Shown here: one piece after another, positions 1 through 5,306 of the stretch
Position numbering within the stretch: position 1 is the first letter of the stretch
Layout: each line of letters begins with the position of its first letter
NCBI GenBank assembly: GCA_026388915.1
Contig: JAPLIW010000430.1
Coordinates: 1-6,724 of the forward strand
Source of the DNA: Deltaproteobacteria bacterium
GTDB taxonomy: Bacteria; Desulfobacterota; SM23-61
Direction of reading: 5' to 3'
Length of the DNA: 6,724 nucleotides
Notes under the pieces: model-generated
What the model was told of the DNA's origin: nothing
Databases searched by the model: none
Seen by the model: only the letters and a program-made list of their open reading frames with translations
Program-made: the position numbers and the translations under genes

Positions 1-35
1 TTGTTCGGTCTTTGGGGGCTAAGGAGAAAGATTAA
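1..35 (+). CDS. possible 3' end of an upstream gene (partial)
   Basis: A strong + strand terminator begins about 25 bases further on, so a + strand gene probably ends here. All three + frames close within the first 42 bases: TAA at 20-22, TAA at 33-35 and TAA at 40-42. The frame ending at 35 gives the C-terminus VRSLGAKEKD, which is a plausible charged tail; the frame ending at 42 uses AGG and AGA codons, and the one ending at 22 leaves only six residues. The choice of frame is a guess and no family can be recognised from so few residues. Confidence 0.3.
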   Translation, partial: VRSLGAKEKD

Positions 36-58
36 GAAATAAAGATACTTTAATCCCG

Positions 59-101
59 AAGAAAGAGGCAGGGTCAGAAATGACTCTGCCTCTTTCTTTT
101 T
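59..101 (+). terminator. intrinsic terminator with GAAA tetraloop
   Basis: Positions 61-76 pair with 81-96 over 16 base pairs, interrupted only by one G-T wobble, around the loop GAAA at 77-80 (a GNRA-type tetraloop). Bases 59-60 can pair with 97-98 and lengthen the stem. A T-run at 97-101 follows at once. This is a classic rho-independent terminator for + strand transcription arriving from the left. It separates the upstream gene from the transporter operon. Confidence 0.9.
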
Positions 102-196
102 ACCCTTCAATCGGTAATTCATAGCATTACAAGCGGTATAATTTTCAGCCTTTTCGTCCGTTCAGGTTTCCTTCCGCATGACCCCGTCATCCGTGA

Positions 197-292
197 ATCT
201 TCGCCTTTCAGGCGGAAGTTCAGGGGAACGGAAAGGGCCCCGATTTTGCTCAGGGCAAAGGAGATCTCCGCAAACTCACTGCAGTTGTTCAG
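197..292 (-). pseudogene. acyl-CoA ligase (AMP-binding) N-terminal fragment, remnant
   Basis: Read on the minus strand, positions 292 down to 197 encode NNCSEFAEISFALSKIGA followed by LSVPLNFRLKGED. This matches, from memory of the family, the N-terminal stretch of AMP-binding acyl-CoA synthetases of the FadD/long-chain type, where an 'NNCPEF..aYFA..KiGAV.VPLNfRL' pattern recurs. Only about 32 residues fit. Upstream of them (293 and above) the DNA runs into heptamer repeats, and downstream (below 197) the frame continues as unrelated sequence to a TGA near 119. The AMP-binding P-loop and the rest of an enzyme of about 500 residues are absent. I infer a gene scrap left by rearrangement or by an inverted partial duplication of a nearby ligase. 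A chance resemblance is possible but unlikely given the number of matching positions. Confidence 0.6.
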
Positions 293-312
293 CCCCCTTC
301 CGCTTTCGCGGC

Positions 313-375
313 TTGCGCCTTGCGCTTTACGACTCACACCTTGCGCCTTACGCCGTGCACCTTGTACCGTGCGAC
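313..375. repeat. degenerate heptanucleotide tandem array (TTRCRCC)
   Basis: Nine consecutive 7-base units fit without a gap: TTGCGCC, TTGCGCT, TTACGAC, TCACACC, TTGCGCC, TTACGCC, GTGCACC, TTGTACC, GTGCGAC. The consensus is TTRCRCC; C at the fourth and at the last position are each kept in eight of nine units. One or two weaker units may precede it (298-312) with a one-base phase slip. The array directly abuts the acyl-CoA ligase remnant. Because 7 is not a multiple of 3, open frames through it produce quasi-repetitive peptides that are not genes. Confidence 0.75.
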
Positions 376-438
376 GGTCGAGGGGGCAACCTTATCATAA
401 CGGCGGAGGGGAAATCAACCTTTCCCTCTCCCTTCTCC

Positions 439-462
439 AAATTCAAATTCAGATTCGAATTC
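439..462. repeat. short hexanucleotide tandem repeat (RRATTC x4)
   Basis: Four contiguous 6-base units: AAATTC (439-444), AAATTC (445-450), AGATTC (451-456) and GAATTC (457-462). They end 4 bases before the -35 element of the livH promoter. The array also contains the short palindrome ATTCGAAT at 453-460. It could be a chance simple repeat, an AT-rich upstream element or an operator; the sequence alone does not decide. Confidence 0.5.
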
Positions 463-466
463 TCCA

Positions 467-495
467 TTGACATCTAATCGGCGTTCAACTATCTT
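467..495 (+). promoter_or_regulatory. sigma70-type promoter for the liv operon
   Basis: A perfect -35 hexamer TTGACA lies at 467-472. A -10-like TATCTT lies at 490-495 (4 of 6 matches to TATAAT) with the optimal 17-base spacer. Transcription would begin near 502, giving a leader of about 60 bases before livH. No better pair is visible between the upstream terminator and the operon, and the position suits the first gene. Confidence 0.6.
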
Positions 496-550
496 ACACA
501 GTGATTAGTACGGAAGAAAGATTTTTAGATGGGTTTTGGGTTTTGAAATT

Positions 551-557
551 GAGGGAG
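551..557 (+). promoter_or_regulatory. ribosome binding site fixing the livH start
   Basis: GAGGGAG sits 5 bases before the ATG at 563. The in-frame TTG at 536 would add nine polar residues (MGFEIEGEW) before the first hydrophobic segment and has no comparable Shine-Dalgarno sequence, so 563 is preferred. Confidence 0.75.
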
Positions 558-562
558 AGTGG

Positions 563-1435
563 ATGCGTATTCTGATTATTCAGCTATTCGTTAATGGCCT
601 CATAACCGCGAGCTTCTATGCCCTCGCCGGGGTGAGCTGGGGAGTCATTTATAGAACCACCCACATCTTCCATTTTTCCCATCACTTGGTTTTTTCGGTT
701 GCCGGTTACGCGGCCATTTTGGTCACGACCGAGGCCCACCTGCACTATTTCTTCGGTTTTTTTGCCGCCGTGGCCGTAGCCGTGCTCCTGGGCTGCGGCA
801 TTGATGCCTTCCTATACCGGCCTTTGCGGAGGAGGGGAGCCACGCAGGCAACCACCTTTCTCGCCTCTCTTGGGCTTGGGACCGCAGGAGTCGCCCTCCT
901 GCTTTTGGCTTTTACTTCCAGTCCGCGCCGCCTGGTAGGGTTTCCGACCAAGGTGCTCTCCGTCGGCGAGGCATTTTTCAGCCCAGCCGATTTGACGATG
1001 GCGATCCTGAGTTGGGCGATGATTGGATTCCTGCTTTTCTTCCTGGCCAAATCGAAATGGGGAAAGGCCATCCGCGCGGTAGGCAGCAACGCGGAGATGG
1101 CCAGGAATGTGGGGTTGAATATCGATCGGATCTATTTGCTTGTTTTTGCTATCGGGTCCGGGTTGTTCGGGGCGGCGGCATTTCTCTTCGCCGCCAAGAA
1201 TGTGGCCTACCCGACCATGGGCATTCATCCTTTTTTTATGTCCTTTACCGCCGTTTTCCTGGGAGGAGTAACCAGCATACCGGGACATGCGCTCGCCGGT
1301 TTCATTCTCGGACTCTCCGAAAGCCTCGGTATGCTCGTACTCCCCGGGGAGTATAAGACCATGATCGCTTTCGCCATTTTATTCGTGATCATTATCATCC
1401 GGCCGGAGGGGCTCATCGGGATTAAGCGAGGGTAA
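563..1435 (+). CDS. livH: branched-chain amino acid ABC transporter permease LivH
   Basis: This is the inner-membrane permease of a HAAT (hydrophobic amino acid uptake) ABC importer, which forms the translocation channel with LivM. The 290-residue product from ATG 563 has the normal LivH length. It is very hydrophobic, with segments near residues 4-25, 43-55, 62-80, 98-117, 146-162, 189-212, 223-236, 243-260 and 265-279. The cytoplasmic coupling loop GKAIRAVGSNAEMARNVGL (167-185) is typical and should contact the ATPase. The C-terminal RPEGLIG (280-286) is a family hallmark. The N-terminal motif, usually of the 'NFAHG' type, reads FHFSHH here (36-41), a modest divergence that may affect the substrate path. 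It is the first gene of the operon, with its stop 6 bases before livM-livG. The family is certain; the transported substrate is not. Confidence 0.95.
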   Translation: MRILIIQLFVNGLITASFYALAGVSWGVIYRTTHIFHFSHHLVFSVAGYAAILVTTEAHLHYFFGFFAAVAVAVLLGCGIDAFLYRPLRRRGATQATTFLASLGLGTAGVALLLLAFTSSPRRLVGFPTKVLSVGEAFFSPADLTMAILSWAMIGFLLFFLAKSKWGKAIRAVGSNAEMARNVGLNIDRIYLLVFAIGSGLFGAAAFLFAAKNVAYPTMGIHPFFMSFTAVFLGGVTSIPGHALAGFILGLSESLGMLVLPGEYKTMIAFAILFVIIIIRPEGLIGIKRG

Positions 1436-1441
1436 TCGGCC

Positions 1442-3172
1442 ATGGATTATATCTTCAACGTTCTCGTATTCATCCTCATCTACGCGGTCTGGGTCCAATC
1501 CCTGAATCTCATCATGGGCTACGTCGGGGTCATATCCATGGGCCATGCGATCTTCAGCGGGATCGGCGCCTATACCGCGGCATTGATCAGCGTCCATTTG
1601 GGGTATAATTTCCTCGTTGGAACGGTTGCCGGATTCCTGCTGGCCACGGTCGTCGGCGCCCTGCTGGCGATCCCGTCTCTCAGGGTCCGCAATGAATACC
1701 TTATTGTGTTTACGGTCGGCTTCCAGATGGTGGCCTATGAATTCATGATCACGGCCCGGGGCATAACCGAGGGGCAGGGCGGGATCCCCAATATCCCTTC
1801 TCCCCAGCTGTTTGGGTTCGCGTTCAATACCCCTTTTAAGTTTCTCCCTCTCGCTTTGGTTACGACGGTCATATGTTTTGCCATCGTCTGGCGGTTGGTG
1901 AACTCGCCGTTCGGCCGGGTGCTCAAGGCCATCCGGGAAGATGAAAGCGCCTGCCGCGCCCTGGGAAAAAATACCCTCAAGTTCAAGGTCTTGGTATTTG
2001 CCCTGGGGGGAGGAATTGCCGCCATCGCCGGAAGTACGATGGCGTATTTTATTACTTTCATCAGTCCGGTTTCGTTCAGCATCGAGATTTCGATTTTCAT
2101 CATTGTCATGGTCGTTCTTGGAGGAGAGGCAAGTTTTTGGGGGCCGCTGGTTGGGGCGGCCATTCTTGTGGGCTTGCCGGAAGTCTTGCGTTTTCTGCCC
2201 GGCACGGCGGGCTTCGTGGATGTGCTCCGGGAAATTTTCTACGGCCTCATCTTGATGTTTATGATGATCTTCCGACCCCAGGGAATTTTGCCGGAGTATG
2301 CCGCCAAAACAAAGCCGGTTCAAGGGTTCCAAGATTTACCGGATGAAGCAGATGCTTTCAGCGCCGCAGAAGAAAGGAATACGGCTTCGGCTGAAGAAAA
2401 AGGAAGCTCGCCTCAGGCTTTGGAAATAACCGGCCTTTCAAAATCTTTTGGCGGCCTGCAGGCGGTGAAGGATGCTTCGCTCCGGCTGGCATCGGGGAAA
2501 ATAACCGGACTGATCGGTCCGAACGGGTGCGGAAAGACAACCGTATTCAATCTGATCACCGGGTTCTTGCCTGCCGACGATGGAAAGGTCTACGTTCACG
2601 GGAAGGAGATCACCGGCAAGGCTCCGTATAAACTCGTCGACGACGGACTTGTCCGTTCGTGGCAAGATATCCGCATCTTCAAGGACATGACCGTCCTCGA
2701 CAACGTGTTGGTCGCCCGTCCCAAGCAGAGCGGGGAGGAGATCCTGCGGCTGTTCTTCTCACCCTGGCGGGTAGCCCGCCAAGAGCGGGAGAATGCCCGC
2801 CATGCCTTCGGATACCTAAAAATGGTGGACTTGATCGATAAAGCGGGACACTTAGCCGGAAGTTTATCCACGGCGGAGCAAAAATTGGTGGCCCTCGCGC
2901 GGTTAATGGCCACGGAATGCAAGGTGCTGCTCCTTGACGAGCCAACCGCAGCCCTAGACTTGGAGTCGGTGGAGAGAATCATTAAATTAATAAAAGGAAT
3001 CGCCAAACAAGGGCGTAAGACCATTCTACTCATTGAACATAATTTGGACGTCGTGAGGGGGTTAGTGGAAGAAGCCTACTTTATGAGCGAAGGCAGGGTT
3101 TTGGCCCACGGTGAACCGTCTGCGCTGATGGCCGATCCCAAATTGGCGGAAGTGTACTTCGGAGTGGATTAG
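1442..3172 (+). CDS. livMG: LivM-LivG fusion: HAAT permease fused to ATP-binding protein
   Basis: One uninterrupted 576-residue frame joins two subunits that are usually separate. Residues 1-285 are a LivM permease: the N-terminal block LNLIMGYVGVISMGHAIF (21-38), the coupling loop GRVLKAIREDESACRALG (158-175), GGEASFWGP (227-235) and RPQGIL (278-283). Residues 286-325 form a charged, Glu/Ala-rich linker. Residues 326-576 are a LivG-type ATPase: Walker A GPNGCGKTT (359-367, Cys in place of the usual Ala), Q-loop Gln408, Walker B VLLLDEP (495-501) with catalytic Glu500, D-loop AALD and switch His533. The signature, normally LSGGQ or LAYGQQ, reads LSTAEQ (475-480), without the conserved second Gly. 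No Met near the linker suggests a separate LivG start. A GAGGG lies 9 bases before the ATG. Membrane-integral permease and cytosolic ATPase are thus tethered one to one. Fusions of this kind are known in this transporter class, so an assembly error is unlikely. Confidence 0.93.
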   Translation: MDYIFNVLVFILIYAVWVQSLNLIMGYVGVISMGHAIFSGIGAYTAALISVHLGYNFLVGTVAGFLLATVVGALLAIPSLRVRNEYLIVFTVGFQMVAYEFMITARGITEGQGGIPNIPSPQLFGFAFNTPFKFLPLALVTTVICFAIVWRLVNSPFGRVLKAIREDESACRALGKNTLKFKVLVFALGGGIAAIAGSTMAYFITFISPVSFSIEISIFIIVMVVLGGEASFWGPLVGAAILVGLPEVLRFLPGTAGFVDVLREIFYGLILMFMMIFRPQGILPEYAAKTKPVQGFQDLPDEADAFSAAEERNTASAEEKGSSPQALEITGLSKSFGGLQAVKDASLRLASGKITGLIGPNGCGKTTVFNLITGFLPADDGKVYVHGKEITGKAPYKLVDDGLVRSWQDIRIFKDMTVLDNVLVARPKQSGEEILRLFFSPWRVARQERENARHAFGYLKMVDLIDKAGHLAGSLSTAEQKLVALARLMATECKVLLLDEPTAALDLESVERIIKLIKGIAKQGRKTILLIEHNLDVVRGLVEEAYFMSEGRVLAHGEPSALMADPKLAEVYFGVD

Positions 3173-3187
3173 ACCGGGGCAAGAGAA

Positions 3188-3901
3188 ATGGGTCAACGTA
3201 TGCTGCTTGAAGTAAAGAACCTTGAGGCCGGATATGGGAAAAAGCAGATTTTATATGATATTGCCTTGTCCGTTCATGAGGGAGAGATTGTCGGTCTGAT
3301 CGGACACAACGGTGCCGGCAAAAGTACCACCCTCAAGTCCATTTTTGGATTATTAACGCCATTCCGCGGGCAGGTGGTCTACGAGGGCCAAGATTTCACC
3401 CTTCAGCCGCCGGCCGTGAGACTGGACGCGGGGATCTACCACATCCCGCAGGAGGATTTCATATTCAGCGACCTCACCGTCAAAGAGAACCTCGAAATGA
3501 GCTTTTTTACGATGAGAGAGCGGTCGAACTTTGAATCCCGACTCAGCGAGGTCTATACGTTTTTCCCCGTCTTGACGAACCGCAGGAATCAATTGGCCGG
3601 CACTCTCAGCGGCGGGGAGAGACGAATGTTGGGGATCGGGATGGGCTTATTGAGGAGGCCGAAACTGGTCCTGGTGGATGAACCTTCCAGCGGACTGGCC
3701 CCGGTGACCTTCCAGAACGTGGCCAAGATTATACAGGAGATCAACACCGGCCTGGGAACGGCGGTTGTGCTCGTGGAGCAGAACGTAAAGGTGGCCTTTA
3801 AGCTCAGCCAACGAGTCTATGTAATGAAAGCCGGGCGCATGATCCTGGAAGAAACCGGGGCAAAGCTTCTGGAACGGAAGGAATGGTGGGACCTATTTTA
3901 A
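3188..3901 (+). CDS. livF: branched-chain amino acid ABC transporter ATP-binding protein LivF
   Basis: This is the second cytosolic ATPase subunit, expected to pair with the LivG domain of the fusion. It has 237 residues, the usual LivF size. Walker A is GHNGAGKST (39-47), Q-loop Gln88 lies in YHIPQEDFIF, the ABC signature is LSGGE (140-144) and Walker B is LVLVDEP (160-166). The switch position carries Gln198 (LVEQN) where most ABC ATPases have His; E. coli LivF also has VEQN, so this is normal for the family. The SSGLAP after Walker B is also LivF-like. The C-terminus KEWWDLF departs from the common '..YLG' ending. ATG 3188 is chosen because AAGAG (3181-3185) precedes it closely; Met5 at 3200 has no ribosome binding site. 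It begins 15 bases after the fusion gene and ends 30 bases before livK, consistent with co-transcription. Confidence 0.95.
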   Translation: MGQRMLLEVKNLEAGYGKKQILYDIALSVHEGEIVGLIGHNGAGKSTTLKSIFGLLTPFRGQVVYEGQDFTLQPPAVRLDAGIYHIPQEDFIFSDLTVKENLEMSFFTMRERSNFESRLSEVYTFFPVLTNRRNQLAGTLSGGERRMLGIGMGLLRRPKLVLVDEPSSGLAPVTFQNVAKIIQEINTGLGTAVVLVEQNVKVAFKLSQRVYVMKAGRMILEETGAKLLERKEWWDLF

Positions 3902-3916
3902 ATAAACCCTAAACAG

Positions 3917-3923
3917 AAAGGAG
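3917..3923 (+). promoter_or_regulatory. ribosome binding site of livK
   Basis: AAAGGAG lies 8 bases before the ATG at 3932, a near-ideal Shine-Dalgarno sequence and the strongest within the operon. That suits a binding protein needed in excess over the membrane complex. An out-of-frame ATG at 3925 is too close to this site to be used well. Confidence 0.8.
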
Positions 3924-3931
3924 AATGATTC

Positions 3932-5065
3932 ATGAAACAGGCAAAATTCTTGCTGGTGGTGGTGGCCATTTTGGCATGGGCCCTGCCGGCCTACCCGGCA
4001 GGCGAGAAAACGTTTCCCATCGGAGCGTTCTGGCCCATGACCGGGCCGCAGGCCTATTACGGCCGGGTCATGAGCCGCGGGGCTCTGACCGCCATCGACC
4101 AGATCAATGCGGCCGGCGGTGTGGAAGGGTACAAAATGAACCTGGTCATCACCGACTTCAAGAATATCGATGTGAATTTAACCGTCACGGGTGTTCGTAA
4201 GATGATCAGCGTGGACAAGATTCCGGTGGTATTGACCTCTTTCACCGTGACGACCCTGGGGAGCCAGCCGATCTGCGAGAAGGCTAAAGTTCTGATGATC
4301 AACGGCGGGGCTTGGAGCCCCAAGCTGGTTAACCTTCCCTATTTGCACACCATCCGGTTGTCCCAGCAACAGATGCTTCCGGGCATGCTGAAGTATTTGT
4401 GGGACAGCGGGGCGCGCAGACTCGGGTTAATGTATCTCTCCGATCCGTCCGGCGAGTTGCCCATGAAAAATACGGTGATCCCGCTGTGGACCAAATGGGG
4501 GGGCACCATTGTCGCCGAGGAGCCCCATCAACCCGGTTTGACCGATTTCAGCGCCTATCTGACCCGCATCCGTGCGGGAAAGCCCGATGCCATCATCAAC
4601 CTCTCGACGGGCCAGGATATCGCCTACGCCGTCAAGGGGGCGAGGGAAGTCGGTCTGACCTGCCCCATATCGGTCGCCGAATGGACCAACGATTTACAGA
4701 CCATCGCCGGCGAGACCAGTGAAAACGTGTTTACCTGCGTGGAGCATTATGACCGGACGAGTTCGTATCCCTTGACCCAAGCTTTCGTCAAAGACTTTGA
4801 AACCAAATGGAAAGAACCGACCGATTTCTACTCAGCCAATTATTACGATGCGGTGAAGCACATTTTTGCCGAGCTGATCAAACGGGTGGTCAAAAAGGGG
4901 GGCAACCCGCTCAATGGCGGCGAGCTGGAACAAGCCATTTGGCTTGACCCGAAGTTTGACACCGTCTACGGTGGCAAGATGACCCTGAAGCAGGACGGGT
5001 CTGTGGATAAACCCATGGTGATTTTCAAGGTCGTCAAGGGAAAATTGACCTCCGTGAACAAGTGA
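3932..5065 (+). CDS. livK: HAAT-family periplasmic substrate-binding protein LivK
   Basis: This is a type I periplasmic binding protein of the Leu/Ile/Val-binding family (Periplas_BP_6-like), 377 residues. Residues 1-23 are a Sec signal peptide: Lys2 and Lys5, a hydrophobic core LLVVVAILAWAL, and a cleavage region PAYPA. No lipobox Cys is present, so the mature protein is probably free in the periplasm. The mature start TFPIGAFWPMTGPQAYYG (27-44) is the typical first strand and ligand loop, followed by ALTAIDQINAAGGVEGYKM (51-69). The ligand-cleft region reads SFTVTTLGSQPICEKAKV (103-120), then NGGAWSP (124-130), where LIVAT-binding relatives usually have Ser- and Thr-rich loops. The C-terminal lobe contains NYYDAVKHIFAE (303-314). 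Three Cys are present (115, 244, 269). The ligand cannot be told from this; a branched-chain amino acid is only the default. It is the last gene of the operon. Confidence 0.93.
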   Translation: MKQAKFLLVVVAILAWALPAYPAGEKTFPIGAFWPMTGPQAYYGRVMSRGALTAIDQINAAGGVEGYKMNLVITDFKNIDVNLTVTGVRKMISVDKIPVVLTSFTVTTLGSQPICEKAKVLMINGGAWSPKLVNLPYLHTIRLSQQQMLPGMLKYLWDSGARRLGLMYLSDPSGELPMKNTVIPLWTKWGGTIVAEEPHQPGLTDFSAYLTRIRAGKPDAIINLSTGQDIAYAVKGAREVGLTCPISVAEWTNDLQTIAGETSENVFTCVEHYDRTSSYPLTQAFVKDFETKWKEPTDFYSANYYDAVKHIFAELIKRVVKKGGNPLNGGELEQAIWLDPKFDTVYGGKMTLKQDGSVDKPMVIFKVVKGKLTSVNK

Positions 5066-5100
5066 CGGCGACGGAATCGGGGCGTTTCGCGCTGTTCATC

Positions 5101-5154
5101 TCCCTGGAGGTTCTCGTAACGCAGGATAGGCTTAATGGAGAGAACCTTCAGGGA
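5101..5154. repeat. 15-bp inverted repeat downstream of livK
   Basis: Positions 5101-5115 pair with 5140-5154 over 15 base pairs with one G-T wobble, around a 24-base loop (5116-5139). It starts 36 bases after the livK stop. No T-run follows directly on either strand, so it is not a standard intrinsic terminator. It could protect the 3' end of the liv transcript, act as an operator or be a weak terminator. The pairing is plain; the role is not. Confidence 0.6.
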
Positions 5155-5187
5155 ATTCTTGGGCAGCTTTTCATAATTCCAGAGGCA

Positions 5188-5264
5188 CCCGGGCCGCGAG
5201 GAAACAACTCCGGAAGGGAAAGGGGGAAATATTTTCTTCCCCCTGCAGATTTCCTCGGCCCGGG
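5188..5264. repeat. long GC-rich inverted repeat with nested hairpin before the flavoprotein gene
   Basis: Positions 5188-5204 pair with 5250-5264 as 15 base pairs with a 2-base bulge (CG or GC near 5197-5198). Inside it, 5221-5228 pairs perfectly with 5237-5244 over 8 base pairs, including five consecutive G-C pairs, around an 8-base AT-rich loop. The outer arm ends about 30 bases before the ribosome binding site of the next gene. No T-run follows, so termination is not supported. It may be a folded 5' leader, a transcript-end stabiliser or a protein-binding palindrome. Confidence 0.6.
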
Positions 5265-5295
5265 CCCAGGCGGGTATATATAGGGTCGGAAGGAA

Positions 5296-5301
5296 GGGAG
5301 G
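5296..5301 (+). promoter_or_regulatory. ribosome binding site of the flavoprotein gene
   Basis: GGGAGG, 5 bases before the ATG at 5307, within the purine-rich run 5287-5301. It is strong and fixes the start codon. Confidence 0.8.
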
Positions 5302-5306
5302 TACAC

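Larger units (their letters stand above)
102..562. other. gene-free stretch between terminator and livH
   Basis: No convincing intact gene lies in these roughly 460 bases. Open frames on both strands read through repeats and give low-complexity, arginine- and proline-rich peptides. What can be supported inside it is listed separately: a decayed acyl-CoA ligase fragment on the minus strand, a heptamer array, a hexamer array, a promoter and the livH ribosome binding site. A perfect TATAAT occurs at 137-142 but has no -35 partner at normal spacing. Confidence 0.7.

Noticed and set aside
137..142. Perfect TATAAT -10 box on the + strand.
   Set aside because: No -35-like hexamer lies 16-18 bases upstream, no extended -10 TG is present and no gene starts soon after it; the promoter at 467-495 fits livH much better.
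178..477. Open frames on the + strand through 178-477 as possible small proteins.
   Set aside because: They read through the heptamer array and lack credible ribosome binding sites; composition is low-complexity and no family is recognisable.
1379..2332. Long minus-strand open frame (317 codons) under livM-livG.
   Set aside because: It is antisense to a well-supported gene, has a highly charged Asp/Arg/Gln-rich composition typical of shadow frames, and matches no family I know.
5152..5180. Alternative hairpin GGAATT/AATTCC overlapping the 15-bp stem, suggesting a two-state switch.
   Set aside because: Only 6 AT-rich base pairs with a 17-base loop; far weaker than the competing stem, so switching is not supported.
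5274..5282. TATATATAG before the flavoprotein gene as a -10 element.
   Set aside because: No -35 at proper spacing (the equivalent positions fall in the GC-rich stem), so a promoter here cannot be supported.
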